NCBI GenBank assembly: GCA_946480695.1
Contig: CAMLKG010000040.1
Span: 1 to 34,258, forward strand
Source of the DNA: an uncultured Cellvibrio sp.
GTDB taxonomy: Bacteria; Pseudomonadota; Gammaproteobacteria; Pseudomonadales; Cellvibrionaceae
Direction: 5' to 3'
Length of the DNA stretch: 34,258 nucleotides
The notes beneath the pieces are model-generated. The model did not search any database. It saw only the letters and a list, made by a program, of their open reading frames with translations, and had not been told where the DNA came from. The translations under genes were made by a program, and so were the position numbers. Shown in pieces: positions 26,427 to 34,258 of this stretch; position 1 is the first letter of the stretch; every line of letters starts with the position of its first letter.

Positions 26427-28253
26427 ATGAAAAATATAAATTCTATCCATAAAAAAATATCCATGGCTGTTGGTATGGCAGCCTTAACCTGTGCTATCTC
26501 GCCAATGGCGTCGGCGGATTGGTCCGTCCAGGGCACCCAAATCCTTGATCCCAATAAACAGAATTTTATTTATCGCGGTATCAGTTTGGGCGAGTTTACC
26601 TCGGTGACACCATTGTTGTTCTTGCAGCGCGATCTTGCTACAACGGGTGCGAACGCGATTAAAGTACCGGTGTATTCGGGCACTTCTGCAGCAACGCTTG
26701 AGGCCTACCTTAAATTGTGCAAGGAAAACAAATCGGTTTGTGTATTTAGCTACATGGGGGCTTATGGCTATACGGATTCGAGCGCCCAGGACAACCCAGT
26801 CAGCATTCCGCAATATTGGTTGTCACCGGACATTAAAGCGGTGCTCGATGCGAATAAGGATTATGCAATTATTAATATCGCAAACGGACCCACAGGCAAC
26901 TCGATTACCGCTTCGCACTACCTGAGTTTTACGACGCAAATGATTTACTTTATGCGCCTTGGTGGTGTGAAAAACCAACTGATGATTGACGGAGGAAATT
27001 GGGGCCAGGATTGGGAAAGGTATATGCTCAATAATGCGGAGCAGATCCTGGCAACTGATACGCTAAGGAACCTGTTTTTTTCTGTGCACATGTACGAGGC
27101 CTATAATGATCCTGTGGTAATACGTGAATACCTGCAAGGTTTTATTGATAAAGGATTGCCTATAGTCGTGGGTGAATTCGGGCCAAAATCCCGTAAACGT
27201 GTTCGCGAATATCAAAACCCCTACGCCCCCAATACCGACGTTGCGGAAGATTCAATCATGGCAATAGCCCGGGAATTGGGTGTGGGCTATTTGGGCTGGA
27301 GTTGGAATGCGAATCCCGAGGGATTTTCCGAATTAAATCTGGTAGACACCGCTAACCCTAACCTGTTAACCCCTTGGGGGGATTACCTGCTAAATAGTGC
27401 AAATGGTATTAAGGCCACTGCCAAGCTGGCGACGCATTTTGTAAACAGCTCATCGAGTTCCAGCGCAACCAGCAGCACAATGAGCAGTGCTTCCAGCAGC
27501 GGTGAAAACCGGCAGCCCTATGCGATTATCACATCGCGTGTTGTGCAAGAGCGTTGCGGTTATGTATATGCCAATGCTACCGCTGTTGAATCCACTGATC
27601 CGGATGGCGATGCGTTGTCTTATGAATGGGAAATTTATAATTCCTATTCCGGTACCTATGAGTATAAGTCCGGCGAGGAAATTACTTTCTCAATGCGCCC
27701 GCTAATACATTATACCTTTACTCTCTATGTCAGTGACGGGCGCGGGGGGAGAAGCACGGCGAGCAAAACTTTATACCATTCCTATTCTGATAATTGCATC
27801 GGCTCCAGTTCTTCGTCGTCGACTCGTTCGCTCAGCAGTTCTTCCGGCACCACTACGAGTTCATCCATACCATCCACCAGTTCTTCCAGTTCTATTCGGC
27901 CATCAAGTATGTCCAGCTCTTCCCGCAGTTCCTCCAGTGCGGCAGTAACCAGGGCCGTTTGTAGTTACCATGTACAGAGCCAGTGGGGCAATGGATTTAC
28001 CGCTTCAATTCGCCTCAAAAATATTACCAATGGGGTCATCAATGGCTGGAGTGTTAATTGGCAGTACCCGGATGGATCGAAAATTACCGGTTCATGGAAC
28101 GCCGCGTTGAGCGGCAGCAATCCGTACTCTGCAAAGAACGTCAGTTGGAACGCAAATATCCAGCCCGGGCAAACCGTGGAATTCGGTTTCCAGGGAAGCA
28201 AACCGGCGGGTACGGCGGTAATTCCTATCGTTAGTGGCGATATCTGCCAATAA
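26427..28253 (+). CDS. Secreted GH5-like - PKD-like - CBM2 protein, copy 2 (acid/base Glu missing)
   Basis: This 608-residue paralogue of the upstream gene has a signal peptide (to about 30, SPMASA), a GH5_8-like barrel (32-338), a Ser-rich linker, a PKD-like domain (362 to about 457; STDPDGDALSYEW), a long Ser/Thr linker and a CBM2 (512-608). Compared with Bacillus Man5A-type mannanases it keeps HMYEAY (His221, Tyr223), DGGNWGQD, the nucleophile Glu250 in VVGEFG, and GWSWN. The acid/base Asn-Glu reads NGP, with Gly154 in place of Glu, and VEVHD reads FSYMG. Ordinary retaining hydrolysis should therefore be poor or absent. AAGGAG at 26415-26420 fixes the start at 26427. It is probably cotranscribed with copy 1 and ends at a strong terminator. 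Confidence 0.87.
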   Translation: MKNINSIHKKISMAVGMAALTCAISPMASADWSVQGTQILDPNKQNFIYRGISLGEFTSVTPLLFLQRDLATTGANAIKVPVYSGTSAATLEAYLKLCKENKSVCVFSYMGAYGYTDSSAQDNPVSIPQYWLSPDIKAVLDANKDYAIINIANGPTGNSITASHYLSFTTQMIYFMRLGGVKNQLMIDGGNWGQDWERYMLNNAEQILATDTLRNLFFSVHMYEAYNDPVVIREYLQGFIDKGLPIVVGEFGPKSRKRVREYQNPYAPNTDVAEDSIMAIARELGVGYLGWSWNANPEGFSELNLVDTANPNLLTPWGDYLLNSANGIKATAKLATHFVNSSSSSSATSSTMSSASSSGENRQPYAIITSRVVQERCGYVYANATAVESTDPDGDALSYEWEIYNSYSGTYEYKSGEEITFSMRPLIHYTFTLYVSDGRGGRSTASKTLYHSYSDNCIGSSSSSSTRSLSSSSGTTTSSSIPSTSSSSSIRPSSMSSSSRSSSSAAVTRAVCSYHVQSQWGNGFTASIRLKNITNGVINGWSVNWQYPDGSKITGSWNAALSGSNPYSAKNVSWNANIQPGQTVEFGFQGSKPAGTAVIPIVSGDICQ

Positions 28254-28285
28254 AAAAAATCGCTGCGTATGCAGCGATTTTTTTT
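28252..28285. terminator. Bidirectional intrinsic terminator
   Basis: A 15-bp perfect stem (eight A, then TCGCTGC, with its complement) around GTAT, T-rich on both strands, separates the GH5 copy 2 gene from the convergent DUF5666 lipoprotein gene. Confidence 0.95.
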
Positions 28286-28286
28286 A

Positions 28287-29732
28287 TCATTTTTCTCCAT
28301 CAAGCTCAACACGTATAGCAATAAAACTATCGCCAAAGTCTGTACCAAATACTTTTGCCCGTTTTCCGTCGGCAACAGTGAAAAATGCGGCGGCATCCAG
28401 CGGGTTTCCATCCTGGTCGAAGAAATCCGTATCGCCATCGGTGGAAATTTCCCGGCCAAATAATTTAAATACATTTCCATTGATGCCGGTGATAACGCCC
28501 GTCATTTCGCGTTCGTTAAATACCCCTTGGTTTTCTTCGCGTTCAATTTTGGTAGCGATAAAACCGGCATCAGCGGAATAGCCCGTCACTTCCACGAAAT
28601 CGCCAATCTGTAAGCTTGAAAAATTAAATCGTTTAACACGGCTGCGCCCTTTGTCTTCGTAACGGGTTGAGACGGTTGTGCGTATGCTGGAACCCTCTAC
28701 CTCCAGTATGCCTGTGATGATGCCGGTATCACTGAGGGTGTTGATACCGGTAACCTTACCCGCAATCCTGTTATTGATTTTGCGTTCAAATTCGATTTTG
28801 TTTGCCAGTAATTTTCCGTTACCGTCCACTTTGCCTTCGACTTCCACTGCAAGTTCCATCGCCAGGTTGCCGGCATTACCATTTTCATAGCGGGTTTGCG
28901 CATTGGTAGTCACGTGAATTCCCGCCACATCAAAATCTGTCGTGGAAACAAAGCGGGTGACATAACCCTCGACCGAGGCTGAGCTAATGCCTGCTGAAAA
29001 TTCCGTTGCTATAGCCTTGACCTGTGTCGCTTGCAACAATTGGTTGTCGCCCAGGGTACCGCGCGCACTGATAAGTAAACCATTACGCAAGTTACGGCTA
29101 CCCAAATCAAGGTTTGCACCTGCATAACTGACGCGCTGGTGATTCAGCACGAAAGTCATATTCACGGAATTCAATTCATTTACAAAACCGACCAGTTGTT
29201 GCCGGGCGTTTTTGGCAAGTTCCACGCGTGTGGCACTGATGCTGCCGTCGGCTGCGAGCGAGCCACTGACTAAAATAACTGTGCCCGGATCAAGGCCCAG
29301 AATGCTGCGCGGAGAAATCGCGACATCAAAAATGGTGTCGTTATTGATTTTTATAACCTGGTCCATAACCACCAGGGAATTTTTGTTTTTCCTGGAAATG
29401 GCGCCAATGATGTTGGGAGTGAATTCAATTTTATCCGCTGTGGCGGTGCCATTATCGGCAATCTTGCCGGTCATGCTGACCTGGTAACCCGTTTGCAGGT
29501 TATCCTCCGTTGCGATTTCTCCGTTAATAAGGATTTGCGCCTTATCGGAGTTGTAGCGGACCCCATTGACAATCACACTGCCGAATCCATCAATAGTACC
29601 GGTGGTGCTGACTGCAACCGGTGCGCCGCTACCATCAATGCCGGAAATTCCACCGCCGCCGCTTGAACCGCCGCAGGCGATCAATACCAGCGCGCTAACC
29701 AGCGCCGTTGAATTGGCAATAAAACGAGTCAT
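28287..29732 (-). CDS. DUF5666-type repeat lipoprotein (second)
   Basis: This 481-residue envelope protein has a lipoprotein signal (LVLIACGGSSGGGG; lipid Cys near 20) with a Gly/Ser-rich tether. It is then built of repeated beta-rich units of about 60-80 residues with a recurring pattern: GTIDGFGSVIVNGVRYNSDKA, a later VTRFVSTTDFDVAGIHV, then GVITGINGNVFKLFGREIS. These match the DUF5666 fold (small barrel repeats), whose function is unknown. Its ATG overlaps the stop of the DUF6502-type gene (ATGA), so they are translationally coupled. It is a paralogue of the lipoprotein at 30760-32214. No enzyme motif is visible; a surface or matrix-binding role is only a guess. Confidence 0.85.
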   Translation of the reverse strand: MTRFIANSTALVSALVLIACGGSSGGGGISGIDGSGAPVAVSTTGTIDGFGSVIVNGVRYNSDKAQILINGEIATEDNLQTGYQVSMTGKIADNGTATADKIEFTPNIIGAISRKNKNSLVVMDQVIKINNDTIFDVAISPRSILGLDPGTVILVSGSLAADGSISATRVELAKNARQQLVGFVNELNSVNMTFVLNHQRVSYAGANLDLGSRNLRNGLLISARGTLGDNQLLQATQVKAIATEFSAGISSASVEGYVTRFVSTTDFDVAGIHVTTNAQTRYENGNAGNLAMELAVEVEGKVDGNGKLLANKIEFERKINNRIAGKVTGINTLSDTGIITGILEVEGSSIRTTVSTRYEDKGRSRVKRFNFSSLQIGDFVEVTGYSADAGFIATKIEREENQGVFNEREMTGVITGINGNVFKLFGREISTDGDTDFFDQDGNPLDAAAFFTVADGKRAKVFGTDFGDSFIAIRVELDGEK

Positions 29733-30589
29733 CTATTGGCTCCTTTTTCAGAATCCGGTTCGTCGGGTTCTGGCTCGATGGGATTACTGAATAAATACGT
29801 ACCCACTCCCATGCGCACAAGTGTGCCACCAGGGTCGGTTCCAGGTTGTTCGTGTTCGCTGAGCCAGGCGTCGATTTTTTCGAGGAATGCCTGGCCTTCC
29901 TGTTCAACAAATTCGCGGAATGCGGTCAGGTTTTCCGGTGCCATGTGGGTGTTGCTTGCCCGGCGTTCAAAGCGCAACGGTTGCTGTTTGTTCGCTTTAT
30001 AGAGGTTGTGATGCAATGTGTTGCCCAGGTCACTGATTACACTGCCGGCGCGCAAGAGGGCGCCGGGGTCAGATTGGGCGGGCACAAAATAGCGTTTGGT
30101 GGCGATAACCTTTCCTTCCGGCGTATCTTCCACCACGCCCACCCGTTTTAACTCCTTTAGCAGCGCGCTGGCTGGGAAATCACCGCCATAACGGCGTGCG
30201 AGCAGCGCAAAACTTTGCACTTCGCCCTCGATACCTAGGGGCAGGGGATTATTCGCCGCATCGCAAAAGTCCGGGTCCTGGTGCCAGGCGGAGAGCAGGC
30301 GGGTCAAGCGATCCTGGTGTTGTTGATTGTGCTCACCTTCGTGGGTGTTATTCAGCGATTCCTTGATGCGTGCAACTTCCTTGCGGTCAATACCGGTAAG
30401 CATGGCAACGCGCGCAAGATTGGTTTGGCGGCCGCGCAAGCCGAATTCTTCCGAGGCGACTTGTACGTAAATCTGTTTGCAGATGGCAATTAAATCTTTA
30501 TGGGTAACACCATTGCGCAGCAAAATCCCGATGATCGGCTCCATCAGTTGCCGGCAGGCGGACAAGGCGGTGTCTTTCGGTGTACGCAT
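29729..30589 (-). CDS. DUF6502-type protein, possible winged-helix regulator
   Basis: This 286-residue protein has no signal peptide or membrane helix, so it is cytoplasmic. The N-terminal half, MRTPKDTALSACRQLMEPI, then GVTHKDLIAICKQIYVQVA, GRQTNLARVAMLTGIDRKE and VARIKES, looks like a helix-turn-helix region. A second possible wing is ASALLKELKRVGVVED near 142-157. This matches proteins I recall as DUF6502, commonly next to DUF5666 genes; function is not established. The C-terminus is acidic and proline-rich (PEPDEPDSEKG). The start at 30589 was chosen on the family N-terminus; no strong ribosome site is seen. It is the first gene of a two-gene operon with a DUF5666 lipoprotein, and a second lipoprotein lies just upstream. 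Confidence 0.75.
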   Translation of the reverse strand: MRTPKDTALSACRQLMEPIIGILLRNGVTHKDLIAICKQIYVQVASEEFGLRGRQTNLARVAMLTGIDRKEVARIKESLNNTHEGEHNQQHQDRLTRLLSAWHQDPDFCDAANNPLPLGIEGEVQSFALLARRYGGDFPASALLKELKRVGVVEDTPEGKVIATKRYFVPAQSDPGALLRAGSVISDLGNTLHHNLYKANKQQPLRFERRASNTHMAPENLTAFREFVEQEGQAFLEKIDAWLSEHEQPGTDPGGTLVRMGVGTYLFSNPIEPEPDEPDSEKGANR

Positions 30590-30693
30590 AATAATGTTGG
30601 TGCCAGGGCACTCGTAAAGGGGCGGTGAAATGTAACAGAAAACCACTCGCCAAAAAACGCGTTGATATAAACCGGTAGTCCAAAACCAAAAAA

Positions 30694-30725
30694 CCCCCGC
30701 GCACCGTGGGGCCAGTGTGCGGGGG
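30694..30725 (-). terminator. Intrinsic terminator of the first DUF5666 gene
   Basis: The 11-nt arms CCCCCGCGCAC and GTGTGCGGGGG pair with one mismatch or wobble. On the minus strand the stem is followed by six T. It separates the lipoprotein at 30760 from the DUF6502-DUF5666 operon. Confidence 0.88.
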
Positions 30726-30759
30726 AAGCTACCTAGACGGTTTTTCTATGGCGGATCAA

Positions 30760-32214
30760 TTACTCAAGTTCAATTCTCAGTGCTACCGCGACGCCGTTTT
30801 GGGTCAATCCTTTCACCGCCAGGGTTTTACCCAGGGCAGTCGCAAAGAAATCTTCCAGCGATGCAAAGCCCTCAATATGAGTCAGTGCATTGACCTGGAT
30901 AACTTGCCCGGCAACGGTGACAGTGCCATCGCCAACGGCCTCAACTATGCCATCCACCTCCAATTTCCAATCATCATCGCCAAACGCGTGGGGATTATGG
31001 CGTTCCACACGGGTGGCGATATTGCGTTCGGTAGTGGTTGCGGTAGCCGCGATTTTGTAGCCGCGCACATGGATGGTGTCGCCGGTGGCTAAATCGGCCA
31101 GGTCAAAGAGACGTACCTTGGCGCGGCTGCGGTCGTTAAAGCTGGTGTCTTCGTTCACTTCAAAGGCCATGCCATTAACCGTGAAGGTCTGTGCGGCCTG
31201 GTCTATCGCATCGACCAACCCTTTCTGGCTGATTTTGGCTTTGTAATTAAGTTTGATTTTTTGGGCAACGAGGTTCTGGTTTGCATCCAGCTCACCGTAC
31301 ACCTTTACCTGGGTACCTAGCTGCAAATCCTCGACATTGCCGCTGTTAAAGCGGGTTGAGGTAGTGATCAGTACAACCGTTTCCTCGATTTTAAAACTGT
31401 TGCCATCGATCAACTCGGTCACGGGACCGCTCAGGGTTAACAGGTTCCAATCCTGGTCCTCATCTTCGTGGTGTTTGAAGCCAAGGTGGCTGGGGTGGAT
31501 ATGGCCGATAGCTACAAGGGTATCGGCGGCGTAACTGCCAATCACACGTACTTTTAACCCGTTTTCGAGGGTTGCGCCGCGCAGGGCAGCGAGGGTGGCT
31601 TTGCTGTAATCAACCAGGGTGCCATTGATGGTGAACGTCATGGCAGTGGTATCCAGGTTTTCAATGTCGCCTGTCAGTTGGAATTTATCCGCCGGTGAAG
31701 CATTTTTTACATCCACGCGGGTAGCGACAAGGTTGCCCTCGGCATCGGTGTAGCTACTGACCTTAATGATATCGCCCACCTTTAACTGGTCGGCGGTCAT
31801 GTCATCGTCAAAAAAAGTATCGGCGGTAATCAAAATGGTTTGGCCGAGGGCCACCAGTACACCGGCGGTGAGGTCGATGCTGGAAATAGGACCGACCAAC
31901 TGGGATTCGCCTTCCAGTTTAGTGGCGGTACCGTGGATGCCATCGCCATTTACCTTACCGGTAATCCGCACGATTTGGCCAATTTTCAAATCGGATTCCA
32001 CCAGGCTTTCGCCGTCAATTTCGATGGCCGCATTTTTCACATCAAAATGCACACCGTTAACAATCACGCTGCCGAAGCCAGTCACCATACCTTGGGTGAG
32101 TTCGGCTTGGGGAGTGGTAGCAGAAGGGCCGGGATTGTCGGCGCTATCGCTGCTGCCGCCACAGGCGGCTAACAACAGGCTCAGTAATAAAGGAGAGATG
32201 TGGGAATATTTCAT
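30760..32214 (-). CDS. DUF5666-type repeat lipoprotein (first)
   Basis: This 484-residue envelope protein has a lipobox LLLAACGGSSDSAD (lipid Cys near 18) followed by an acidic, Pro/Ser tether. Its DUF5666-type repeats open with GMVTGFGSVIVNGVHFDVKNA and recur as LVGPISSIDLTAGVLVALGQ, LTGDIENLDTTAMTFTINGT, GPVTELIDGNSFKIEET, KGLVDAIDQAAQTFTVNGM and VDGIVEAVGDGTVTVAGQV. Each repeat carries a VNG/ING-type turn and ends in a GxxVxVxG-like strand. The start at 32214 has GAGGT upstream. It is a paralogue of the lipoprotein at 28287-29732 but has its own promoter region, which carries a strong inverted repeat, and its own terminator. No catalytic motif is seen. Confidence 0.85.
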   Translation of the reverse strand: MKYSHISPLLLSLLLAACGGSSDSADNPGPSATTPQAELTQGMVTGFGSVIVNGVHFDVKNAAIEIDGESLVESDLKIGQIVRITGKVNGDGIHGTATKLEGESQLVGPISSIDLTAGVLVALGQTILITADTFFDDDMTADQLKVGDIIKVSSYTDAEGNLVATRVDVKNASPADKFQLTGDIENLDTTAMTFTINGTLVDYSKATLAALRGATLENGLKVRVIGSYAADTLVAIGHIHPSHLGFKHHEDEDQDWNLLTLSGPVTELIDGNSFKIEETVVLITTSTRFNSGNVEDLQLGTQVKVYGELDANQNLVAQKIKLNYKAKISQKGLVDAIDQAAQTFTVNGMAFEVNEDTSFNDRSRAKVRLFDLADLATGDTIHVRGYKIAATATTTERNIATRVERHNPHAFGDDDWKLEVDGIVEAVGDGTVTVAGQVIQVNALTHIEGFASLEDFFATALGKTLAVKGLTQNGVAVALRIELE

Positions 32215-32257
32215 TGTGAATACCTCGCGTGAATCACCTGACTGATCGTTAGGGTGC

Positions 32258-32296
32258 ATACTATTCCATATTTGGTAGTTTAATTACCAAATATGG
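32258..32296 (-). promoter_or_regulatory. 12-bp-arm inverted repeat at the DUF5666 promoter, likely operator
   Basis: Perfect arms CCATATTTGGTA (32266-32277) and its complement (32285-32296) flank a 7-bp AT-rich centre. On the minus strand the palindrome directly abuts a possible -10 (TAGTAT, plus 32258-32263) and so covers the -35 region. No T-run follows, so it is not a terminator. The position suits a dimeric regulator controlling the lipoprotein gene; the binding protein is unknown. Confidence 0.65.
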
Positions 32297-32343
32297 CATT
32301 TTTGTGCGAGTGTTCAAATTTTTATAATCTTGATTCCAAATAA

Positions 32344-32371
32344 AAAACCCCGGTTTTCAGGCCGGGGTTTT
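32344..32371 (-). terminator. Intrinsic terminator of the glutaminyl cyclase gene
   Basis: Stem AAAACCCCGG / CCGGGGTTTT with an 8-nt loop. On the minus strand it is followed by a T-run (plus A-tract at 32342-32347). It lies 20 bp after the stop at 32392. Confidence 0.88.
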
Positions 32372-32391
32372 ATATATGGATGAGGCGGGTG

Positions 32392-33192
32392 TCAGCGGAT
32401 TTTTACAAGGAACATTGCGGGCCACTGTTTACCGGTGATCCAGAATGCTTTACGCGCCGGGTCCCAGGCGATGCCATTAAGCACTTGTTCGCTGTTGTCC
32501 AGCTTCACCCGTGTTTTAAGGGCGGCAAGGTTGAGCTGCCCCACCACCTGGCCGCTATCCAGGTCAATTTTCACAACCCGGTCGTCGTGCCAGATATTTG
32601 CCCACAGGAATCCGTCGGCGTATTCCAACTCATTTAATTGGGTAATTTCGCGATTGCCATCTTTAACGACGAGGCTCTTGATGACACTGAAGTCCTTCGG
32701 ATCATGGATATAAATGGTCGCGCTGCCGTCACTGCGGATCAGTGTTTTGCCATCGGTAGCCAGGCCCCAGCCTTCGCCGGCATAGCCCATGCTTTTTTCG
32801 TAGTTCAAGGTGAGTTTGTCATAAACCAGCAAGGTTTTTTCCATCCAGGTCAGCACATAAAGCTTACCGTCCAGCAGCGCTACTCCCTCGGCAAAATAAT
32901 TGCCGGGGATGGTTTGTTTTTGGGTGAAGGGAGCGGAGATTTTGGCCCAGGTGCTCGCAGGTTCCTTGATGGGGTAGGTCACCAACATGGATCGGTTGTA
33001 AAGCCCGCTGGTTTCATAAAAGTCATCGCCATCTACCAGCAAACCCTGGGTAAATAAAATTGGCTTATGGGTTCGCTCGGCAACAATTTCATAGGAGAGT
33101 TCTTCGGCAGCAACGGCAGTTGGAACCCATAGGTTCGTAAACAATAACAGGCTAGTGCACAATAGCGAACGGGAAATGGATTTTGTGAACAT
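32392..33192 (-). CDS. Glutaminyl-peptide cyclotransferase, plant/bacterial type (secreted)
   Basis: This 266-residue periplasmic or secreted enzyme is of the five-bladed beta-propeller glutaminyl cyclase family, which converts N-terminal Gln to pyroglutamate. It has a signal peptide (ending NLWVPTAVAAEE) and the family blocks FTQGLLVDGDDFYETSGLYN, YFAEGVALLDGKLYVLTW, GEGWGLATDGKTLIRSDGS, ITQLNELEYADGFLWANIW and LNGIAWDPARKAFWITGKQW. These are complete and in order. Two starts are possible (33207 and 33192); the later is chosen because it gives a normal signal peptide, although neither has a clear ribosome site. It is divergent from the DUF502 gene, with only about 37 bp between starts. Confidence 0.9.
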   Translation of the reverse strand: MFTKSISRSLLCTSLLLFTNLWVPTAVAAEELSYEIVAERTHKPILFTQGLLVDGDDFYETSGLYNRSMLVTYPIKEPASTWAKISAPFTQKQTIPGNYFAEGVALLDGKLYVLTWMEKTLLVYDKLTLNYEKSMGYAGEGWGLATDGKTLIRSDGSATIYIHDPKDFSVIKSLVVKDGNREITQLNELEYADGFLWANIWHDDRVVKIDLDSGQVVGQLNLAALKTRVKLDNSEQVLNGIAWDPARKAFWITGKQWPAMFLVKIR

Positions 33193-33229
33193 TATGGTTA
33201 GCAACATTTATTACGAAAAGGCGCACATC

Positions 33230-33853
33230 ATGAAGCGTTTGCGGTCGTTTGTCAGTATCACCCTGATAGGTGGTTTGTTGGTTATCTTGCCCATGGCGAT
33301 CTTTGCCTGGCTGGTGGATTGGTTGTTGGGCCTGGTGCATGCGCTGGTTCAACCGCTTAGCCAGTGGTTGGTCGAGCAAACCACCTTTACTAATTATGTG
33401 GCCGATATCCTGGGCGTTTTGTTATTGCTAACGGGTTGTTTCCTGATTGGTTTGTTTATCAAAACCAGCGTGGGTGAATGGGTGCATGACCAGATGGATG
33501 CCTGGTTAACCCGCCTTGCGCCGGGTTACAAAACTATTCGGGAAGTCGTGACCCAACTGCTGGGCGGGGAGGGCAACACCTCCTTGTTAAAAGGCGACGT
33601 CTGTCGCGCTTATATCATGGGACGCGCTGCCGGTGTATCAGTGACGGCGATTGTCACGGCCAAACATGCCAATGGGGATTTCACCGTCTATGCCCCAACC
33701 GCGCCGATTCCGACATCCGGGTTCGTTTATCATTTATCGGCGGACTGTGTGGATATGCTGCCGCACGTGAGTGTGGAAGAAGCAATGCGCACTGTGATCG
33801 CATGCGGTAGTGGCTCCCAGGTTATATCCGAGTTCCCGAAAGCCAGGCTGTAA
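33230..33853 (+). CDS. DUF502 family membrane protein
   Basis: This 207-residue inner-membrane protein has two hydrophobic segments (about 7-35: FVSITLIGGLLVILPMAIFA; about 58-82: VADILGVLLLLTGCFLIGLF) and a soluble C-terminal domain. The family blocks are PGYKTIREVVTQLLG and YMAPTAPIPTSGFV-like sequence (here FTVYAPTAPIPTSGFVYHL). The molecular role is unknown. The ATG at 33230 has AAAAGG upstream; the longer open frame overlaps the divergent glutaminyl cyclase gene and is not coding. It ends before a short GC-rich terminator. Confidence 0.88.
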   Translation: MKRLRSFVSITLIGGLLVILPMAIFAWLVDWLLGLVHALVQPLSQWLVEQTTFTNYVADILGVLLLLTGCFLIGLFIKTSVGEWVHDQMDAWLTRLAPGYKTIREVVTQLLGGEGNTSLLKGDVCRAYIMGRAAGVSVTAIVTAKHANGDFTVYAPTAPIPTSGFVYHLSADCVDMLPHVSVEEAMRTVIACGSGSQVISEFPKARL

Positions 33854-33864
33854 TAAAGAAATAC

Positions 33865-33886
33865 AAAAGGCCGTAACCGGCCTTTT
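33865..33886. terminator. Intrinsic terminator between DUF502 and ComFB-like genes
   Basis: Stem AAAAGGCCG / CGGCCTTTT with loop TAAC between two convergent genes; the A and T tracts are inside the stem ends, so it can serve both directions. Confidence 0.8.
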
Positions 33887-33917
33887 GCGCATCCTGTTAT
33901 CACTCCATAGTTTTTTG

Positions 33918-34258
33918 TTAATCCGCCTTCTTTTTTGTTTTCGGTTTGGTGCCTGCTTTATCCCCCTTAAGGACTACCGGTTTATCTTTGGTGAGGGTTT
34001 TTGCTGGTTTGTCCGCGCGGGTGGAAATGAGGGATACCTCAACGGGCGGTAACTTTGGATTCTCGCCGCGCTCGCGGCTTTCCACATAACTCAGCGCATC
34101 ACTTACGGCTTTGCTGACTTTGCTTTCAATTTCGGCCATATCCTGCGGCGACATAAAAAAGGTCATATCCACATCGTGGCGGATGTAACGCGGCGGCAAG
34201 CGATTCAGGGCAACGCAAGCCACATCGGCCAGGAAATCCCGGTCGCCTTGTTGTACCC
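33918..34258 (-). CDS. ComFB-like late competence protein, 5' end cut by window edge
   Basis: The frame is open to the right edge, giving at least 113 residues. It continues with VQQGDRDFLADVACVALNR before the typical ComFB core LPPRYIRHDVDMTFFMS. ComFB-family proteins are small cytoplasmic proteins; several cyanobacterial and other members bind cyclic di-nucleotides, but the function in this lineage is not known. After the core come an acidic helix (MAEIESKVSKAVSDALSYVES) and a Lys-rich disordered tail (TLTKDKPVVLKGDKAGTKPKTKKKAD). The true start lies outside the window, so an internal GTG start is not accepted. It is convergent with DUF502. Confidence 0.82.
   Translation of the reverse strand, partial: VQQGDRDFLADVACVALNRLPPRYIRHDVDMTFFMSPQDMAEIESKVSKAVSDALSYVESRERGENPKLPPVEVSLISTRADKPAKTLTKDKPVVLKGDKAGTKPKTKKKAD

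Overview
The window looks like a chromosomal segment of a plant-polysaccharide-degrading gammaproteobacterium close to Cellvibrio. This is inferred from secreted proteins with polyserine linkers joining GH5, PKD-like and CBM2 modules, a type I-F CRISPR repeat, an imuA-imuB-dnaE2 cassette and PEP-CTERM proteins. Species was not determined.

Layout. Bases 1-3720 are a long CRISPR array: 62 repeats of the I-F kind in 60-61 bp units. It enters from the left edge and ends in a degenerate repeat, so the leader and any cas genes lie left of the window. At 3810-9198 is the SOS mutagenesis operon imuA-imuB-dnaE2 on the minus strand, behind a perfect 30-bp LexA palindrome. Next come a REC-GGDEF-REC-like diguanylate cyclase (9369-10652), a YchJ-family protein, and a plus-strand run of PlsC-like acyltransferase, DinG helicase and YqcC-family protein (11401-15017).

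From 15208 to 20416 is a surface/export region. It holds an L-type lectin with a PEP-CTERM-like tail, an unknown membrane-anchored coiled-coil protein, and two paralogous PEP-CTERM proteins flanking a di-heme cytochrome c of the CcpA/MauG kind. Housekeeping follows: argS (minus), then an enoyl-CoA isomerase-type crotonase and a dienoyl-CoA-reductase-type SDR (plus), which together suggest unsaturated fatty acid beta-oxidation.

At 24574-28253 two tandem secreted GH5-PKD-CBM2 proteins have lost expected catalytic residues while keeping near-identical cellulose-binding modules. This is the most unusual feature of the window. At 28287-32214 two DUF5666-type lipoproteins surround a DUF6502-type, possibly DNA-binding, protein, and a 12-bp-arm inverted repeat lies at the promoter of the first lipoprotein. 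The right end holds a plant-type glutaminyl cyclase, a DUF502 membrane protein and a ComFB-like protein cut by the window edge.

No rRNA, tRNA, transposase or cas gene was seen. Most transcription units end in clear intrinsic terminators, several of them shared by convergent genes. All family assignments come from motif recognition by eye, without database searches.
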